In this document: positions 23,216 through 34,986 of the stretch, in pieces
Layout of the letters: each line of letters starts with the position of its first letter
Numbering within the stretch: the first letter of the stretch is position 1
Source: Aphrocallistes beatrix
Taxonomy: Eukaryota > Porifera > Hexactinellida > Sceptrulophora > Aphrocallistidae
Direction: 5' to 3'
DNA: 64,000 nt
Assembly: GCA_963281255.1 (NCBI GenBank)
Contig: OY725500.1
Coordinates: forward strand, 682,001-746,000
The notes under the pieces: model-generated
Database searches by the model: none
Seen by the model: the letters and a program-made list of their open reading frames with translations, nothing else
What the model was told of the DNA's origin: nothing
Position numbers and translations under genes: made by a program

Positions 23216-25208
23216 GTACTTATGAAATGACCTAAGTGGCTACATGTGTGACTACTATATGTGTATATAATGTTTCTCTGATATCCCCAAGCACCCAGTA
23301 GGCAACTATGCGTTGTTGTATTGTATAAATTTAGTTTGTGGAATCTAAGTAACATTATTTAATTCGTTAAATTAATAAATACACATAACACAACATGGAA
23401 AGAAGGAAAGAATAAATGCACACACAAAACACAATACAGAAAGAGAGATAGAATGAGAAAAAAGAGAGAAAAGGGGAAAAATAGAGAGATAAATAGAGAA
23501 AAAAAGAAAGAGAAAAAAGAAAAAAAGAGAATAAATATCAACAAGCACAACAAAACACAACACGAAGAGAGTAGATACTTTAGTCTCTAAATTTAGAAGA
23601 TAGGATAAATCATAGCATATAGTATATGTATTGTAGGCTATGCAGAACTTACAATTCAATTATTTCTTCCTTAATTTTTTTTTTGGGGGGACTGCCCTCT
23701 GGCGTTTCTTCAGTAGCGACTACAAGATAAAGTTAGTGATAGATATCTAAGTTATAAGTACTATATCTAATTAGCATGCATGCATTTGATTATGATAACA
23801 TACATTTAATGGCCCTCTTCCAGAGTGCGAGGAGATTTGTTTTTTTTATAGAGCAGGGCTCTCCAAACCCTACTCCCCTCCACCACACAGGCTGAAACGC
23901 CTCGGCCCAGACCACATGTTTTTGTGTGTGTAGATTGTTGTTGACTAAAGGATGAGAAAATATATTTAATCTGCTCGTTCCTGGAAATTCTACTAATACT
24001 ATTCGCACTAAATTAGAACCATATATTCCGTATATGGTTGAAATCTCAACCTGATTACAAAATTCAAAAAATTTTACCTTTTTCACAAAAGGTGTCAAAA
24101 TGTATTAACCAATCAGAATCCATGGATTTAACATTACAGTTGGCTTTGATTTTGAACTATAAGAATTATACTAAACTCAATGAACGTACACAAATTAGAA
24201 TTACTCTCTGCCTTATGTAGGAATTATTCATATTTTCACACCACTCAAAATGTGACAAATTTGATGACCAATGAGATTTCAAAGTTTTAATTTTACAGTT
24301 GAATTTAATGTAACTGGTTAATATGGAATTGACCTAATTCAATGCACACAAACAATGAAATTGCAGGTTTTAGTATTACAGTTGACTTTGATTTTGTTGA
24401 TGAATTCAGGAGTTAGAGCTAACTCAGTGCACCACACAAACAAGTTAGAATTACTGTCGAAACGATTGGCTTAAATGAAAATGTTGACAAAACAAGACTC
24501 TGCTAATCATGGAATTGAAGGTTTTAATCTTGCAATTGCCTTTGAGTTACCCAAGATGGACTAATTAGACTTGATCAATGTATATACTATATAAATAGTA
24601 GTAGTGTCCAGTGGAGTGGAGCTTGCTTATTAGCAACCAATCTTCAGGTCCCAGGTAAAGATTTTGTATTAATTCCGTTCCCTAGAATAACTTTGTGTAT
24701 TAGCAACCAATTTGTGAGCAAAAACACAAGTTTCCAATAAGCAAATTCCACTGTATATTATAATTACTCCATTAACTTGTAATTAGATAACATACAAAGA
24801 CTATACGTATTATGGAAATAGATTAATCAAACGAGATACATTGCTATTATAGTATTCATTATGTAGACTTCAAATATCCGATTTTGTGAATTACTATGCA
24901 TGTAGTTATGAGAATATTTAAGTAATTGACCACTATAGTTGGAAAACTAAAACCTAGTTTTTGATTAAATCACTTTATCAAATCCAGTGTTACGGATTTT
25001 AATTAAGTTATTTTACGATCTACGTATTGTACGATGATGCAGGTTTTATATCCATTAGGATTATTACTTGATTATTACTGTAAATACCAGAGTAACATAA
25101 TTAAACTAGGAGTGCTAAATGCAAATACAATAAATTCAACTTACTTTGGTAATCCAAGACTTTCTGTCTTAAAATTTTTCTTAGTATCTCACAAGTAACC
25201 ATTTCCAT
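23216..25208 (-). CDS. Mini-gene family copy, type 1 (uncharacterised)
   Basis: Not recognised. Exons on the minus strand: A 25208-25145 (MEMVTCEILRKILRQKVLDY), D 23944-23804 (141 nt), B 23719-23653 (67 nt) and E starting at 23344. Phases fit (1, 1, 2). Exon D encodes HVVWAEAFQPVWWRGVGFGE, then PCSIKK and LLALWKRAIK. Exon B reads ATEETPEGSPP followed by KKKIKEEIIE, a possible nuclear localisation signal. The A-D intron holds a pogo-like MITE (24609-24753). The B-E intron contains a long polypyrimidine tract (sense strand) at 23395-23530. The 3' end of exon E is not firm, since its frame differs between copies. Confidence 0.5.
24609..24753. mobile_element. pogo-like MITE, GCTTATTAGCAACC family
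   Basis: Left region GTGGAGCTTGCTTATTAGC, right end CAATAAGCAAATTCCACTG then TA. Inserted in the A-D intron of the 23.2-25.2 kb mini-gene copy. Confidence 0.7.
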
Positions 25209-26539
25209 TTCAAAAAATTTTAAGTTATACACATACATAAGTAAATATACTATATATAGTCTTCTCAATTTGTCTGTTGAGATATTAGTCATTCAAATTT
25301 AATTGGTTGTTCACTCATTTTGGCAGCATTAATTATCCCGGGAAAAAACTTAAATTATGCTTTACTCATTTCCGGTTTGAGTCATTTTGGGCGGGAAAGC
25401 CATAGGAATTTCATTTCATCACTTCCTTATTCGGATCTACGAGATAAATGCGTTGATAGATAAGTTACAAGTACTCCACCTAATTAGTTAGTTACCTTGG
25501 TTTTCCCCCTTGAATTTTGGTGTGTGTCGTATCGGCCATTTGATCAGAGTCGCGTCTATAAGATAAACGTAGTTTGTAACTTAAAAGTATGATATCTAAT
25601 GAGTATTCATTTTATCAGAATAACCAAGGTTGAAACCGCTTCAACCAAATACAAATTTGAATTTTTAATTTACTTAATGACTTAAGCTATTTCTGAAATA
25701 CAAATTACCAAATAAAGAAAGTGATAAAATGAAGTTTCAGTAATGCAGAACTTGAATATTATTTCGTTTGATGTTTACAAATACTAATATCTTACATTCC
25801 ATAAGAGAAAATGGTAAAGTCTCTTCGGATGAAAATATATTTGAATTCACATTAACCGTATACGGCCGGTAATAATTCGTTTGATTTATTCAATGACTTT
25901 TTGGTCATCAATTAGGTTTTAAAAGTTCCATTTTGGGGTTTCAATACTTTCTAAGAACATTGATGATCGATAGCTAGTTATTTTTTTACCTACACTTAAG
26001 TGAACAATATTTATTAGGATATCATTCTCACTTACTTCAGCTAACTTCAAGCTATCATTCCAACCATACAAGAATAGTTATAATATTATTGTTTGTACAT
26101 TCTTACAATGCAAGATTATGTTATCAATTCCCCAAATCCTGGATCCAATGCTTGATTTGGCTATGGTAATTAATTGCGAAATTAGAAGCGTTGGATGATC
26201 GTAGACTAGTTCAGAACTGATCATTACTTATTTTCACTTGCAATTATATATCAATCAGATCCAATTACCTATGGTTTCCACTCTAGAGATTCCTCTAATT
26301 ACAAGTATTTGTTATAATTGAGAAGCAATACATAGACTATAATCTAGACTATAATCCTATTGTATAAACAAGAGTCCCCCAATTGTATAAGCTAGGCATG
26401 TCCCTATTATGAAAATTGTGTAAACTAACTTGTGTTTGAATAAATAATTGACATATATTGGTACAGTTGACTATACTAACTATTTACAATATTTACAATA
26501 TATACAACTCTCTCTTCTCTCTCTCTCTCATCAAGTCCC

Positions 26540-26964
26540 ACCAGTTCTTGGCCATTTCCCATCCTCCCACTGTCCTCCAGCAATTATTGACAGTTTGTGG
26601 CACAGGTGTCGCGATTAGCCTTGCTCGCGAGTCGGACTACGCTGAGTTGAATGCAAAACTCACTAAGTTGGAAGCATCTAGCGAATCAGGATTGTCGACG
26701 CTTGCAGACAAGTTCGCTCAGATGGAGCACAGCATTGGAGCTGCTATCACGGAAGTTCTGAGAGAAAACCGCGAACTTCGAGCTGAGAATGTACGTCTGA
26801 GTGCGCAAATTAGAAGCAGCGAAGTCACTACTCAGCTTGACGGAACTTCTGCTTCTCTTCCATCAATCACACCCACAGTGGGACCATCCCCACCAACAGT
26901 GAATGTCAGTAACAGCGATCAGCAAGAGGTTGTTTCATCTCCAAAGCAATGGTCACGCGGCTGA
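26540..26964 (+). CDS. Coiled-coil exon, plus copy of an inverted pair
   Basis: Encodes SLARESDYAELNAKLTKLEA, then a leucine-rich coiled coil and a Pro/Ser-rich tail ending QWSRG. It is an inverted near-duplicate of 27395-28028. The frame stops at WSRG, where the other copy continues. No start or promoter is evident. It does not resemble a family I know; it could be an exon of a dispersed element. Confidence 0.4.
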
Positions 26965-27394
26965 CTAATCTAAAGAAAAATATCCAAAGCGCATCTATAT
27001 TTATTGTTACTCAATCTTATATTTGTTAGTTTGGTCAAATTTATTTAGAGATTGGTTAGTATTAGAGACCTGAAAAGCAATCAAATGATATGGCGACAAA
27101 AGAATTTGATTAACAAACTTGCCATACTTTCTCTGAAAATTTTGACATGTTTATTTATCATATATGACGAGACAATACTATGCCTCTAAAGCAAAATGAG
27201 AAATATGGATTCGAATCTATTGTGACTTCGACGCCTGAAACTTTGTATAATTAGGAGATCTATGCTAATTTTGTTTACGTAAGATTTAATATTTTAACAA
27301 TTTTATTTGTTAATTCGTTGTGCAGATTCCGAATCTCAGAAGTTATAATGTCTAATTATATAATTAAAATAATAATAGAAAGCAAATAACTTAC

Positions 27395-28028
27395 TAAGTC
27401 GATCAGGTTGCTTTAATTGATCTAAAGATCGTAAATTGTTGCCGCGTGACCATTTATTTGGTGGTGAAACAGCTTCTTGTCGAACGCTGCTACTGACATT
27501 CACTGCTGGTGGGGGTGGTCCCACTGTAGGTGAGATTGGTGGAAGAGAAGCAGAGGTTCCGTCAAGCTGAGTAGTGACTTCGCTGCTTCTAATTTGCGCA
27601 CTCAGACGTACATTCTCAGCTCGAAGTTCGCGGTTTTCTCTCAGAACTTCCGTGATAGCAGCTCCAATGCTGTGCTCCATCTGAGCGAACTTGTCTGCAA
27701 GCGTCGACAATCCTGATTCGCTAGATGCTTCCAACTTAGTGAGTTTTGCATTCAACTCAGCGTAGTCCGACTCGCGAGCAAGGCTAATCGCTGACACCTG
27801 TGCCGTCAAACTGTCAATAGTTGCTGGAGATGTGGGAGGATGAGGAGTGGCCGAGGAACTGGATTGGGAGGGAGAGAGAGGGAGAGAGAGGGAGAGAGAG
27901 GGAGAGAGAGAGAGAGAGAGAGGTTGAGAGAGAGGGTGATCGGGAGGCTGGGTGTTGGACCGGTCCGGAGGATGATTATGGGGAGGGGGATCATCCCCCC
28001 GCCCCAGACAGCGGAAGAAATTATTCAT
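27395..28028 (-). CDS. Coiled-coil exon, minus copy of an inverted pair
   Basis: Open from 28028 (Met) to a good GTAAGT donor after 27395. Residues about 30-60 are a low-complexity PLSLSLSP stretch encoded by a GGAGAGAGA microsatellite (27868-27930). About 75-150 form a coiled coil (TRLxxKLTKLEASSESG-like, with LRENRELRAENVRLS). A Pro-rich region, then WSRGNNLRSLDQLKQPDRLS, leads to the splice site. Downstream exons were not identified. It shares its coiled-coil DNA with 26540-26964 in inverted orientation. Confidence 0.4.
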
Positions 28029-28494
28029 TTTACTAAAAAGTACATATGACAGGTAAAGGATTACATCTGAAATGCTATAAAGTGAATTGAGATACTTACC
28101 GGAAATATTTTAAGAACTTTATTGTGTCCAATCAATAAATAATATCAATAAATAATAAGTCTTTTATAAAAAAGATAAGGTTATTAGTTTTGTAATAAAG
28201 TTTGTTGCTTCAATATATACCTGAGCTCTTCCTTCTTGGGAGGCCTTCACAAGTACATGTAGTCGTAATTGTTATCGTAATTGTTAACTTGAGTTCTATG
28301 TCTATTATATTGTAGTTCATTGGAAACACCTAAGTGATATTATTAACAGATTTATATTTAATATGAAGTAAGCAAAGTTGATTGTATTGATTAAATTTTG
28401 TTTGTGGAATGTAATACATACTATGTATTGTCTTGTATCCTATTTTGCATGAGTGTGCATAATTACGGACAGTCTCCACTTAATTCGAAATAAC

Positions 28495-28600
28495 TGAATA
28501 AATATATATTTACATTCGTTATTGCAGCTCCTAGTGTAGGAGAGATTGTACCATATTAGGACCATATATTCCTTATATGGTGGAGATATGAACCTGATTT
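28495..28600 (-). pseudogene. Fragment of the mini-gene family, type 2 (intron flank of exon D)
   Basis: Matches the sequence just upstream of exon D in the other type 2 copies, with the CTCCTAGTGTAGGAGAGATTG block. Exon D itself is missing here. Confidence 0.5.
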
Positions 28601-28621
28601 CAAATTCTAAAAATCACACCT

Positions 28622-28957
28622 CCTGCTTCTTCCTTCTTAAAAGTAGATCCACTGAAAAACGTGAAATTGATTATCCCGAGGCTAAATTATCAACACAGAT
28701 GCAGCCTCTAAATTTTCCAATCAATACTGCTACGTCTTTAAACAAGAACAGTGTAATACAAGTTAATAATTCATTTGATGAAGTCAACTCGGTCAAAGGT
28801 AATTAGTACTGATCGAACAATGACATATCATTAACATATGAGCTAACAGAGATATTTTTGAATTGGTGACCAACAGGGTTGGTAGGTTTAATCCACCCCT
28901 CTGTTAAATTCAGGTTTAAACCGGGTTGGGTCTAACCCCCTTTTTGTGGGTTATGGG
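28622..28957 (+). repeat. Inverted repeat partner of 35463-35800, contains a 158-nt exon-like block
   Basis: Contains 28641-28798, which reads RSTEKREIDYPEAKLSTQ, then MQPLNFPINTATSLNKNS, ending at a GTAATT donor. The partner on the minus strand (35781-35624) has the same 158 nt and an intact TTAG acceptor; here the acceptor reads TTAA. The similarity continues downstream into GGTTTAAACCGGGTTGGG. Confidence 0.65.
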
Positions 28958-29001
28958 TTATGGTAACTGGTACGTGTAGCTACACGTACCAGTTACCATA
29001 A
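28958..29001. repeat. Perfect 44-bp palindrome containing GTGTAGCTACAC
   Basis: Both halves are exactly complementary around the centre ACGTGTAG/CTACACGT. It includes one GTGTAGCTACAC core, the unit of the 73-copy array at 40619-41494. It sits next to mini-gene exon E sequence, as the array does. Confidence 0.85.
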
Positions 29002-29497
29002 TTTTTCTATCTAACAACCCTATATGTAAATCGAAAGCTGATCCCCTGAGCCGTGATCTGTATTCAGAAGTTAGTAAAAATATACTATTTTCGATTTGTC
29101 CAATCAGTACTTATGAAATGACCCAAGTGGTTACATGTGTGACTACTATATGTGTTTATAATGTTTCTCTGATATCCCCGAGCACCCAGTAGGCAACTCT
29201 GCGTTGCTTACATTGTATAAATTTAGTTTGTGGAATCTAAGTAACATTATTTAATTCGTTTAATTAATAAATACACACAACACAATACAGAAAGAGAGAA
29301 AAAAAGAAGAAAAAAGAAAAGGATTGAAGAAAAGAGAAAAAGAGAGAGAGTAAAATGAGGATAAATATCAACACAGGACAACAAAACACAACACAATACA
29401 GAAGAAAAATTTTCAGTAGATACTTCAGTCTCTAAATTTAGAAGATAGGATAAATCATAGCATATAGTATATGTATTGTAGGCTATGCAGAACTTAC

Positions 29498-29787
29498 ATT
29501 TCTATTATTTCACCCTTAACTTTTTTTTCTGGTGGACTGCACTCCGGCGTTTCTTCAGTAGCGACTACAAGATAAAGTTAGTGATAGATATCTAAGTTAT
29601 AAGTACTATATCTAATTAGCATGCATGCATTGAACATACATTTAATTGCCCTCTTCCAGAGGGCGAGGGCCGAGGAGATCTGGTTTATTTATAGAGCAGG
29701 GCTCTCCAAACCCTACTCCTTCCCACCACACAGGCTGAAACGCCTCGGCCCAGACCACATGTTTTTTCATGTGTAGATTGTTGTTTA
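29498..29787 (-). pseudogene. Mini-gene family copy, type 1 (exons D and B)
   Basis: Exon D 29787-29640 (VVWAEAFQPVWWEGVGFGEP, then CSINK). It is longer than the 141 nt of other type 1 copies, and the frame near its 3' end (LLGPRPLEEGN) departs from LLALWKRAIK. Exon B 29564-29498 is 67 nt and intact. No exon A is seen close upstream, so this copy is probably dead. A partial type 2 intron fragment lies at 29935-30090. Confidence 0.55.
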
Positions 29788-30479
29788 CTAAAGGATGAGA
29801 AAATATATTTAATCTGCTCGTTCCTGGAAATTCCATTAATCCAATTCGCACTAAATTAGAACCATATATTCCTTATATGGTTGAGATCTCAACCCGATTA
29901 CAAAATTCAAAAAATTTTGGGTTGATAGGCATCATGCGATACTGCATGATTTTTGTCGTGCAATCCCATTGTGTCTAAAGGATGAGAAAATATATTTACA
30001 CTCGTTATTGCAGCTCCTAGTGTAGGAGAGATTGTACCATATTAGGACCATCTATTCCTTATATGGTGGAGATCTGAAGCTGATGGTGGAGATCTGAAGC
30101 TGATCACCACTGTGGTAAGGAAATATACTATTCATGCACAGTAGTATTGGTTTATCACCAGGACCAATTTGGTTTCACTAATTAAAAGTGTCATATTTTT
30201 CTGAGGTTTCATTTGTAATCTCAAAAAAATAGTGAAATAAACTTGACAAAATTGATGATGATATTTCCGGGACGAAACTTCCTGGGACGAAATTTCCGGA
30301 GACGAAATTTCCAGGAGACGAAATTCCGAAACCCCCCCTGAGCTATTCAATGGACAAATCAAAATAGTATATTTTCACTAACTTCTGAATACAGATCACG
30401 GCTCAGTACTTATGAAATGACCTAAGTGGCTACATGTGTGACACTATATATGTATATAATGTTTCTCTGATATCCCCGA

Positions 30480-31900
30480 GCACCCAGTAGGCAACTCTGC
30501 GTTGCTTGCATTGTATAAATTTAGTTTGTGGAATCTAAGTAACATTATTTAATTCGTTTAATTAATAAATACACGTAACACAATACAGAAAGAGAGAAAT
30601 AGAGAAAAAAGAGAGTAAATATCAACAAGCACAACAAAACACATCAAGAGAGTAGATACTTCAGTCTCTAAATTAAAATAAAGATAAATCATAGCACATA
30701 TATGTATTGTAGGCTATGCAGAACTTACATTTCGATAATTTTTTCCTTAATTTTCTTTTGGGGGGGACTGCACTCCGGCGTTTCTTCAGTAGCGACTACA
30801 AGATAAAGTTAGTGATAGATATCTAAGTTATAAGTACTATATCTAATTAGCATGCATGCATTGAACATACATTTAATGGCCCTCTTCCAGAGGGCGAGGA
30901 GATCTGGTTTATTTATAGAGCAGGGCTCTCCAAACCCTACTCCTTCCCACCACACAGGCTGAAACGCCTCGGCCCACACAACGTTATTTTTTCATGTGTA
31001 GATTGTTGTTTACTAAAGAATGAGAAAATATATTTAATCTGCTCGTTCCTAGAAAGTCTACTAATACTATTCGCACTAAATTAGAACCATATATTCCGTA
31101 TATGGTTGAAATCTCAACCTGATTACAAAATTCAAAAAATTTTTCCCTTTTCACAAAAGGTGTCAAAATGTATTAACCAATCAAAATCCATGGATTTAAC
31201 ATTACAGTGGCTTTGATTTTGAACTACATATAAATATTATACTAAACTCAATGAACATACACAGTTAGAATTACTCTCTGCCTTATGTAGGAATTATTCA
31301 TATTTTCACAACTTAACTCAAAATATGACAAATTTGCCGACTAACGAAATTTCAGGGTTTTAATTTTACAGCAGAATTTAATATCTTATTTATTCCAACT
31401 CAATGGTGTTTTAGTGCAACTTCTAGTATAGGAGATGCCTTATGTCATGACGGCGTGCGACGTCCGTACATACGTCCGTCTGTCAATGGCGGATCCAGGG
31501 ATCCGGACCCCTTTCGAGAACTAACAAAGTTAATGCACTCGTGGAATAATTGTATACATTATAATTACTGTAATAATTTTGTTTAAAACTAACATATAAT
31601 AGTGAGTAATTATTGATATTTTTCAGAATGACATTTTCAGATAACCTGGGTAGGATATGAGTATTTAAGTTGTTGACCACTATGCATAGTAAAGGAAAAC
31701 TAAAACCTATTTTTCCATTAAATTAGTTTATTATATCTAGTATTACGGATTTGATATATTCCAAGATCTACGCAGAAACTATAATGCAGGTCTTATGACC
31801 ATTAAGATTATTAAGTGCCCTGTTATTGGTAAATACAATAAATTAAACTTACTCTGATAATCGAAAACTTTTCTGATTATCCTTCTTAATTGGTGTCCAT
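30480..31900 (-). pseudogene. Mini-gene family copy, type 1, probably decayed
   Basis: Exon A-like stretch at about 31845-31900 (GHQLRRIIRKVFDYQ, start region changed), exon D 31012-30871 (damaged near its 5' third), exon B 30795-30729 (67 nt) and exon E from about 30535. The polypyrimidine tract in the B-E intron is present but short. Confidence 0.5.
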
Positions 31901-32052
31901 TCTCAGAATATATTCTAGAATTTGTGCGAATAAATCGAAAATGTTGTGATAGTCGGTACTGTAAATGTTGCGTGCTGTAATTTTTAAATGTCTCAAGGAT
32001 AGGGAAGGTAGGATAAACCGTAGCAAAATACATTAGTATATGGTTAACTTAC

Positions 32053-32910
32053 ATCTCAATGATTTCCTCTTTGTTCTCTTCGGCGGGAGTCTCTTCCGCT
32101 TCCTCCGTAGCATCTACAAGATAAATGTAGTGATATATATCTGAGTTTGTCGTATATCTAATTAGTATTCATTTGATTATAATAACATACGTTTGACTGC
32201 CCTTTTCCAGAGGTCCATTAGCAGTCCCTTCTTTATGTAGCAGGACTCTTTGAAATTAACCCCCTTCCACCATGGGGGTTGATAGGCATCATGCCATACT
32301 GCATGATTTTGTCGTGCAATCTCATTGTATCTAAAGGATGAGAAAATATATTTATACTCGTTATATTGCAGTTCCTAGTGTAGGAGAGATTGCACCATAT
32401 TAAGACCATCTATTCCTTATATGGTGGAGATCTGAGTGGAGATCTGGAGATCTTTTCACCTTTTTATGCCAGAGTACCATAATGAAACTAGGAATGCTAA
32501 GCGTAAATACAATAAATTCAACTTACTCTGATACTCCAGGACTTTCTCCCTGATAATTCACTAACCAATCTTAAATTCTTTTTTGTAGGCTTCAAATATC
32601 TGATTTCGTGAATTATGCATGTACATGTAGTTATGAAAATATTTAAGTAATTGACCACTTTAGTTGGAAAACTAAAACCTAGTTTTTGATTAAATCACTT
32701 TATCACTCCAGTGTTACATATTTTAAGATATTCTACGATCTACGTAAGGTATGATAATGCAGGTTTTATATCCATTAAGATTATTAAATACCAGAGTAAC
32801 ATAATGAAACTAGGAATGCTAAAAGCAAATACAATAAATTCAACTTACTTTGATATTGCAAAACTTTTTCCTGACAATTTTTCTTAATGACTCGCAGGTG
32901 ACCATTTCTA
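32053..32910 (-). pseudogene. Mini-gene family copy, type 2
   Basis: Exon A at about 32910-32849 (EMVTCESLRKIVRKK; the usual first ATG is changed), a second A-like stretch near 32525-32570, exon D 32330-32191, and exon B 32113-32053 (61 nt, shorter than the 64 of the 18.9 kb copy). Likely non-functional, or a diverged variant. Confidence 0.45.
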
Positions 32911-33291
32911 TTGAAAAAAAAATAGTTATAATGTATAAGTTATACACATACATATGTAAATAGTATACTATATATATAAATATACTATATATACTTTTCT
33001 CAACTTGTCTGTTGAGATATTAGTCATTCAAATTTAATTGGTTGTTCACTCATTTTTGCATGCATTAATTATCCCGGGAAAAAACTTGAAAAAACGGGGA
33101 AAAATTACTCATTTCCGGTTTGGGTTATTTTGGGCGGGAAAGCCATAGGAATTCCATTTCATCACTTCCTTATTCGGATCTACGAGATAAATGCGTTGAT
33201 AGATAGTTACAAGTACTCTACCTAATTATTTCCCTTGGTTATTCCCCTTGAATTTTTTGGTGTGTCGTATCGGCCATTTAATCAGAGTCGC

Positions 33292-33360
33292 GTATATTCC
33301 ACTGTACTTTATCATCTCCAGTCCGTAACACTGGAGATGATAAAGTACAGTGGAATATAC
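33292..33360. repeat. Perfect hairpin with 31-bp arms
   Basis: Arms 33292-33322 and 33330-33360 are exact complements around a 7-bp spacer. Each arm contains a TTCCACTGTA pogo-like end plus part of the mini-gene A-D intron (ACTTTATCATCTCCAGT), so it arose from a MITE end inserted in the mini-gene array. Confidence 0.75.
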
Positions 33361-33416
33361 AGGTTCCACTGTACTTTATCATCTCCAGTGTTACGGATTT
33401 TAAGGTGCTCTACGAT

Positions 33417-34101
33417 TAGGGTTTTTAATCCCCGTCTAAAATTCCAATCCAGGGATTAGAATTTTCAAGAATTGGTATGCTAGTATTTGTATATAGTTTA
33501 ATATAACGTGACTATTTCGTTCATGTAAATATATAGTTTCCTATTAGCATTTGAGATGGGCATTTCAGAGTTAGAGACTTCCGCGCTTGTTTCTTTCGTA
33601 TAAGTGCGTTTAGATAGGTCGATTTTGTGGATCGTTCTTAAATGAATGTGCAATCCTTTGGTGGATCCACCTTCGCACTTAAGCTGTTTACTACATGAAT
33701 TACACTGAGCTAATTTCCCACATAGGGAACGCTTGAAATATTTCCAAATGGGTGCACCTGCAAAATTTTGCAAAACGATTTTCTCAGCCATCATATAGAT
33801 ATTGTAAATTTGAAGTGTAAGAGTCACATACAAACACTTTTATAATACATCAGGAAGGTCCTTGCAAGTTCAATTTGACCATATTATTAGTATCACAACT
33901 TTGTATAGTGTGTTAATCAGTGTTATATATATTGAATCACTATTTCATCCAATTATGGGAAACCCTGTATTACAAACCAATAGACACAGACATGTGTGAT
34001 ATATAAACTACATTAATCATCAGTATCCGGGGATTGAAAAATGAATCCCTGGATTGAATCCCGGGCTAAAACAAGCCGGGATCCCGGGATTAAAAACCCT
34101 A
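33417..34101 (-). mobile_element. 685-bp hAT element carrying only a BED zinc finger
   Basis: Inverted ends TAGGGTTTTTAATCCC and GGGATTAAAAACCCTA, with a perfect 8-bp target duplication TCTACGAT at 33409-33416 and 34102-34109. On the minus strand, 33798-33498 encodes a BED-type finger: WKYFKRSLCGK, CNSC zinc pair, then HIHLRTIH. No catalytic transposase region is present, so the element could move only with help. A second GGGATT/AATCCC-rich stretch lies just inside the right end. Confidence 0.85.
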
Positions 34102-34184
34102 TCTACGATCTACGTAAGGTACGATAGTGCAGGTTTTATATTCATTAGGATTATTAAATGCCAGATTACCATAATGAAATACAA

Positions 34185-34241
34185 TAAATTCAACTTACTC
34201 TGGTATTGGAGGACTTTCTCCCTCACTATCCTTCTAACCCA
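34185..34241 (-). pseudogene. Exon A of a mini-gene copy, cut by the assembly gap
   Basis: Minus strand WVRRIVREKVLQYQ followed by a GTAAGTTG donor, matching exon A of the family. Its start lies in the run of N. Confidence 0.5.
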
Positions 34242-34641
34242 NNNNNNNNNNNNNNNNNNNNNNNNNNNNNNNNNNNNNNNNNNNNNNNNNNNNNNNNNNN
34301 NNNNNNNNNNNNNNNNNNNNNNNNNNNNNNNNNNNNNNNNNNNNNNNNNNNNNNNNNNNNNNNNNNNNNNNNNNNNNNNNNNNNNNNNNNNNNNNNNNNN
34401 NNNNNNNNNNNNNNNNNNNNNNNNNNNNNNNNNNNNNNNNNNNNNNNNNNNNNNNNNNNNNNNNNNNNNNNNNNNNNNNNNNNNNNNNNNNNNNNNNNNN
34501 NNNNNNNNNNNNNNNNNNNNNNNNNNNNNNNNNNNNNNNNNNNNNNNNNNNNNNNNNNNNNNNNNNNNNNNNNNNNNNNNNNNNNNNNNNNNNNNNNNNN
34601 NNNNNNNNNNNNNNNNNNNNNNNNNNNNNNNNNNNNNNNNN
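34242..34641. other. Assembly gap (400 N)
   Basis: Exactly 400 unknown bases. The round length suggests a scaffold gap of arbitrary size. Confidence 0.98.
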
Positions 34642-34986
34642 GACAATGACGTTATAATTCAAACTTTTAAATCTACGGGCCACTTTAAAAATTAGGCTCC
34701 GCCTTACGGGCCACAAATCATAGATCGCCTCTGGCTTTAGTTTGATCAATTTTCAAGCTATACTATTTGACCTCATATTGCATTAACAATGGATTCTACT
34801 TGTAAATTCAGGTTATTGACTTAAATTGTAATCTTTTGAATGGATTCGAATCATTTGATGTCTCTTTTGAACTCAGCTTGTTTTCTAGCAAGTGGGCAAT
34901 AGTACTAAACCTAGATTTGGGTATACTATGTACTGTTCATAGTAGAATAACATTGCAGAAAAATCTACCTAAACTACGAAATTTAG

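Noticed and set aside
23359-23659. Hydrophobic Phe/Leu/Ser-rich frames on the minus strand, membrane-protein-like
   Set aside because: They are translations of the intronic polypyrimidine tract of the mini-gene and are not conserved in frame between copies.
27806-28049. Arg/Glu-rich and Ser/Leu-rich frames over a GA microsatellite
   Set aside because: Simple-repeat artefacts on the opposite strand and alternate frame of the coiled-coil exon.
34054-34749. Open frames through the run of N
   Set aside because: Unknown bases carry no stops; these are artefacts of the assembly gap.
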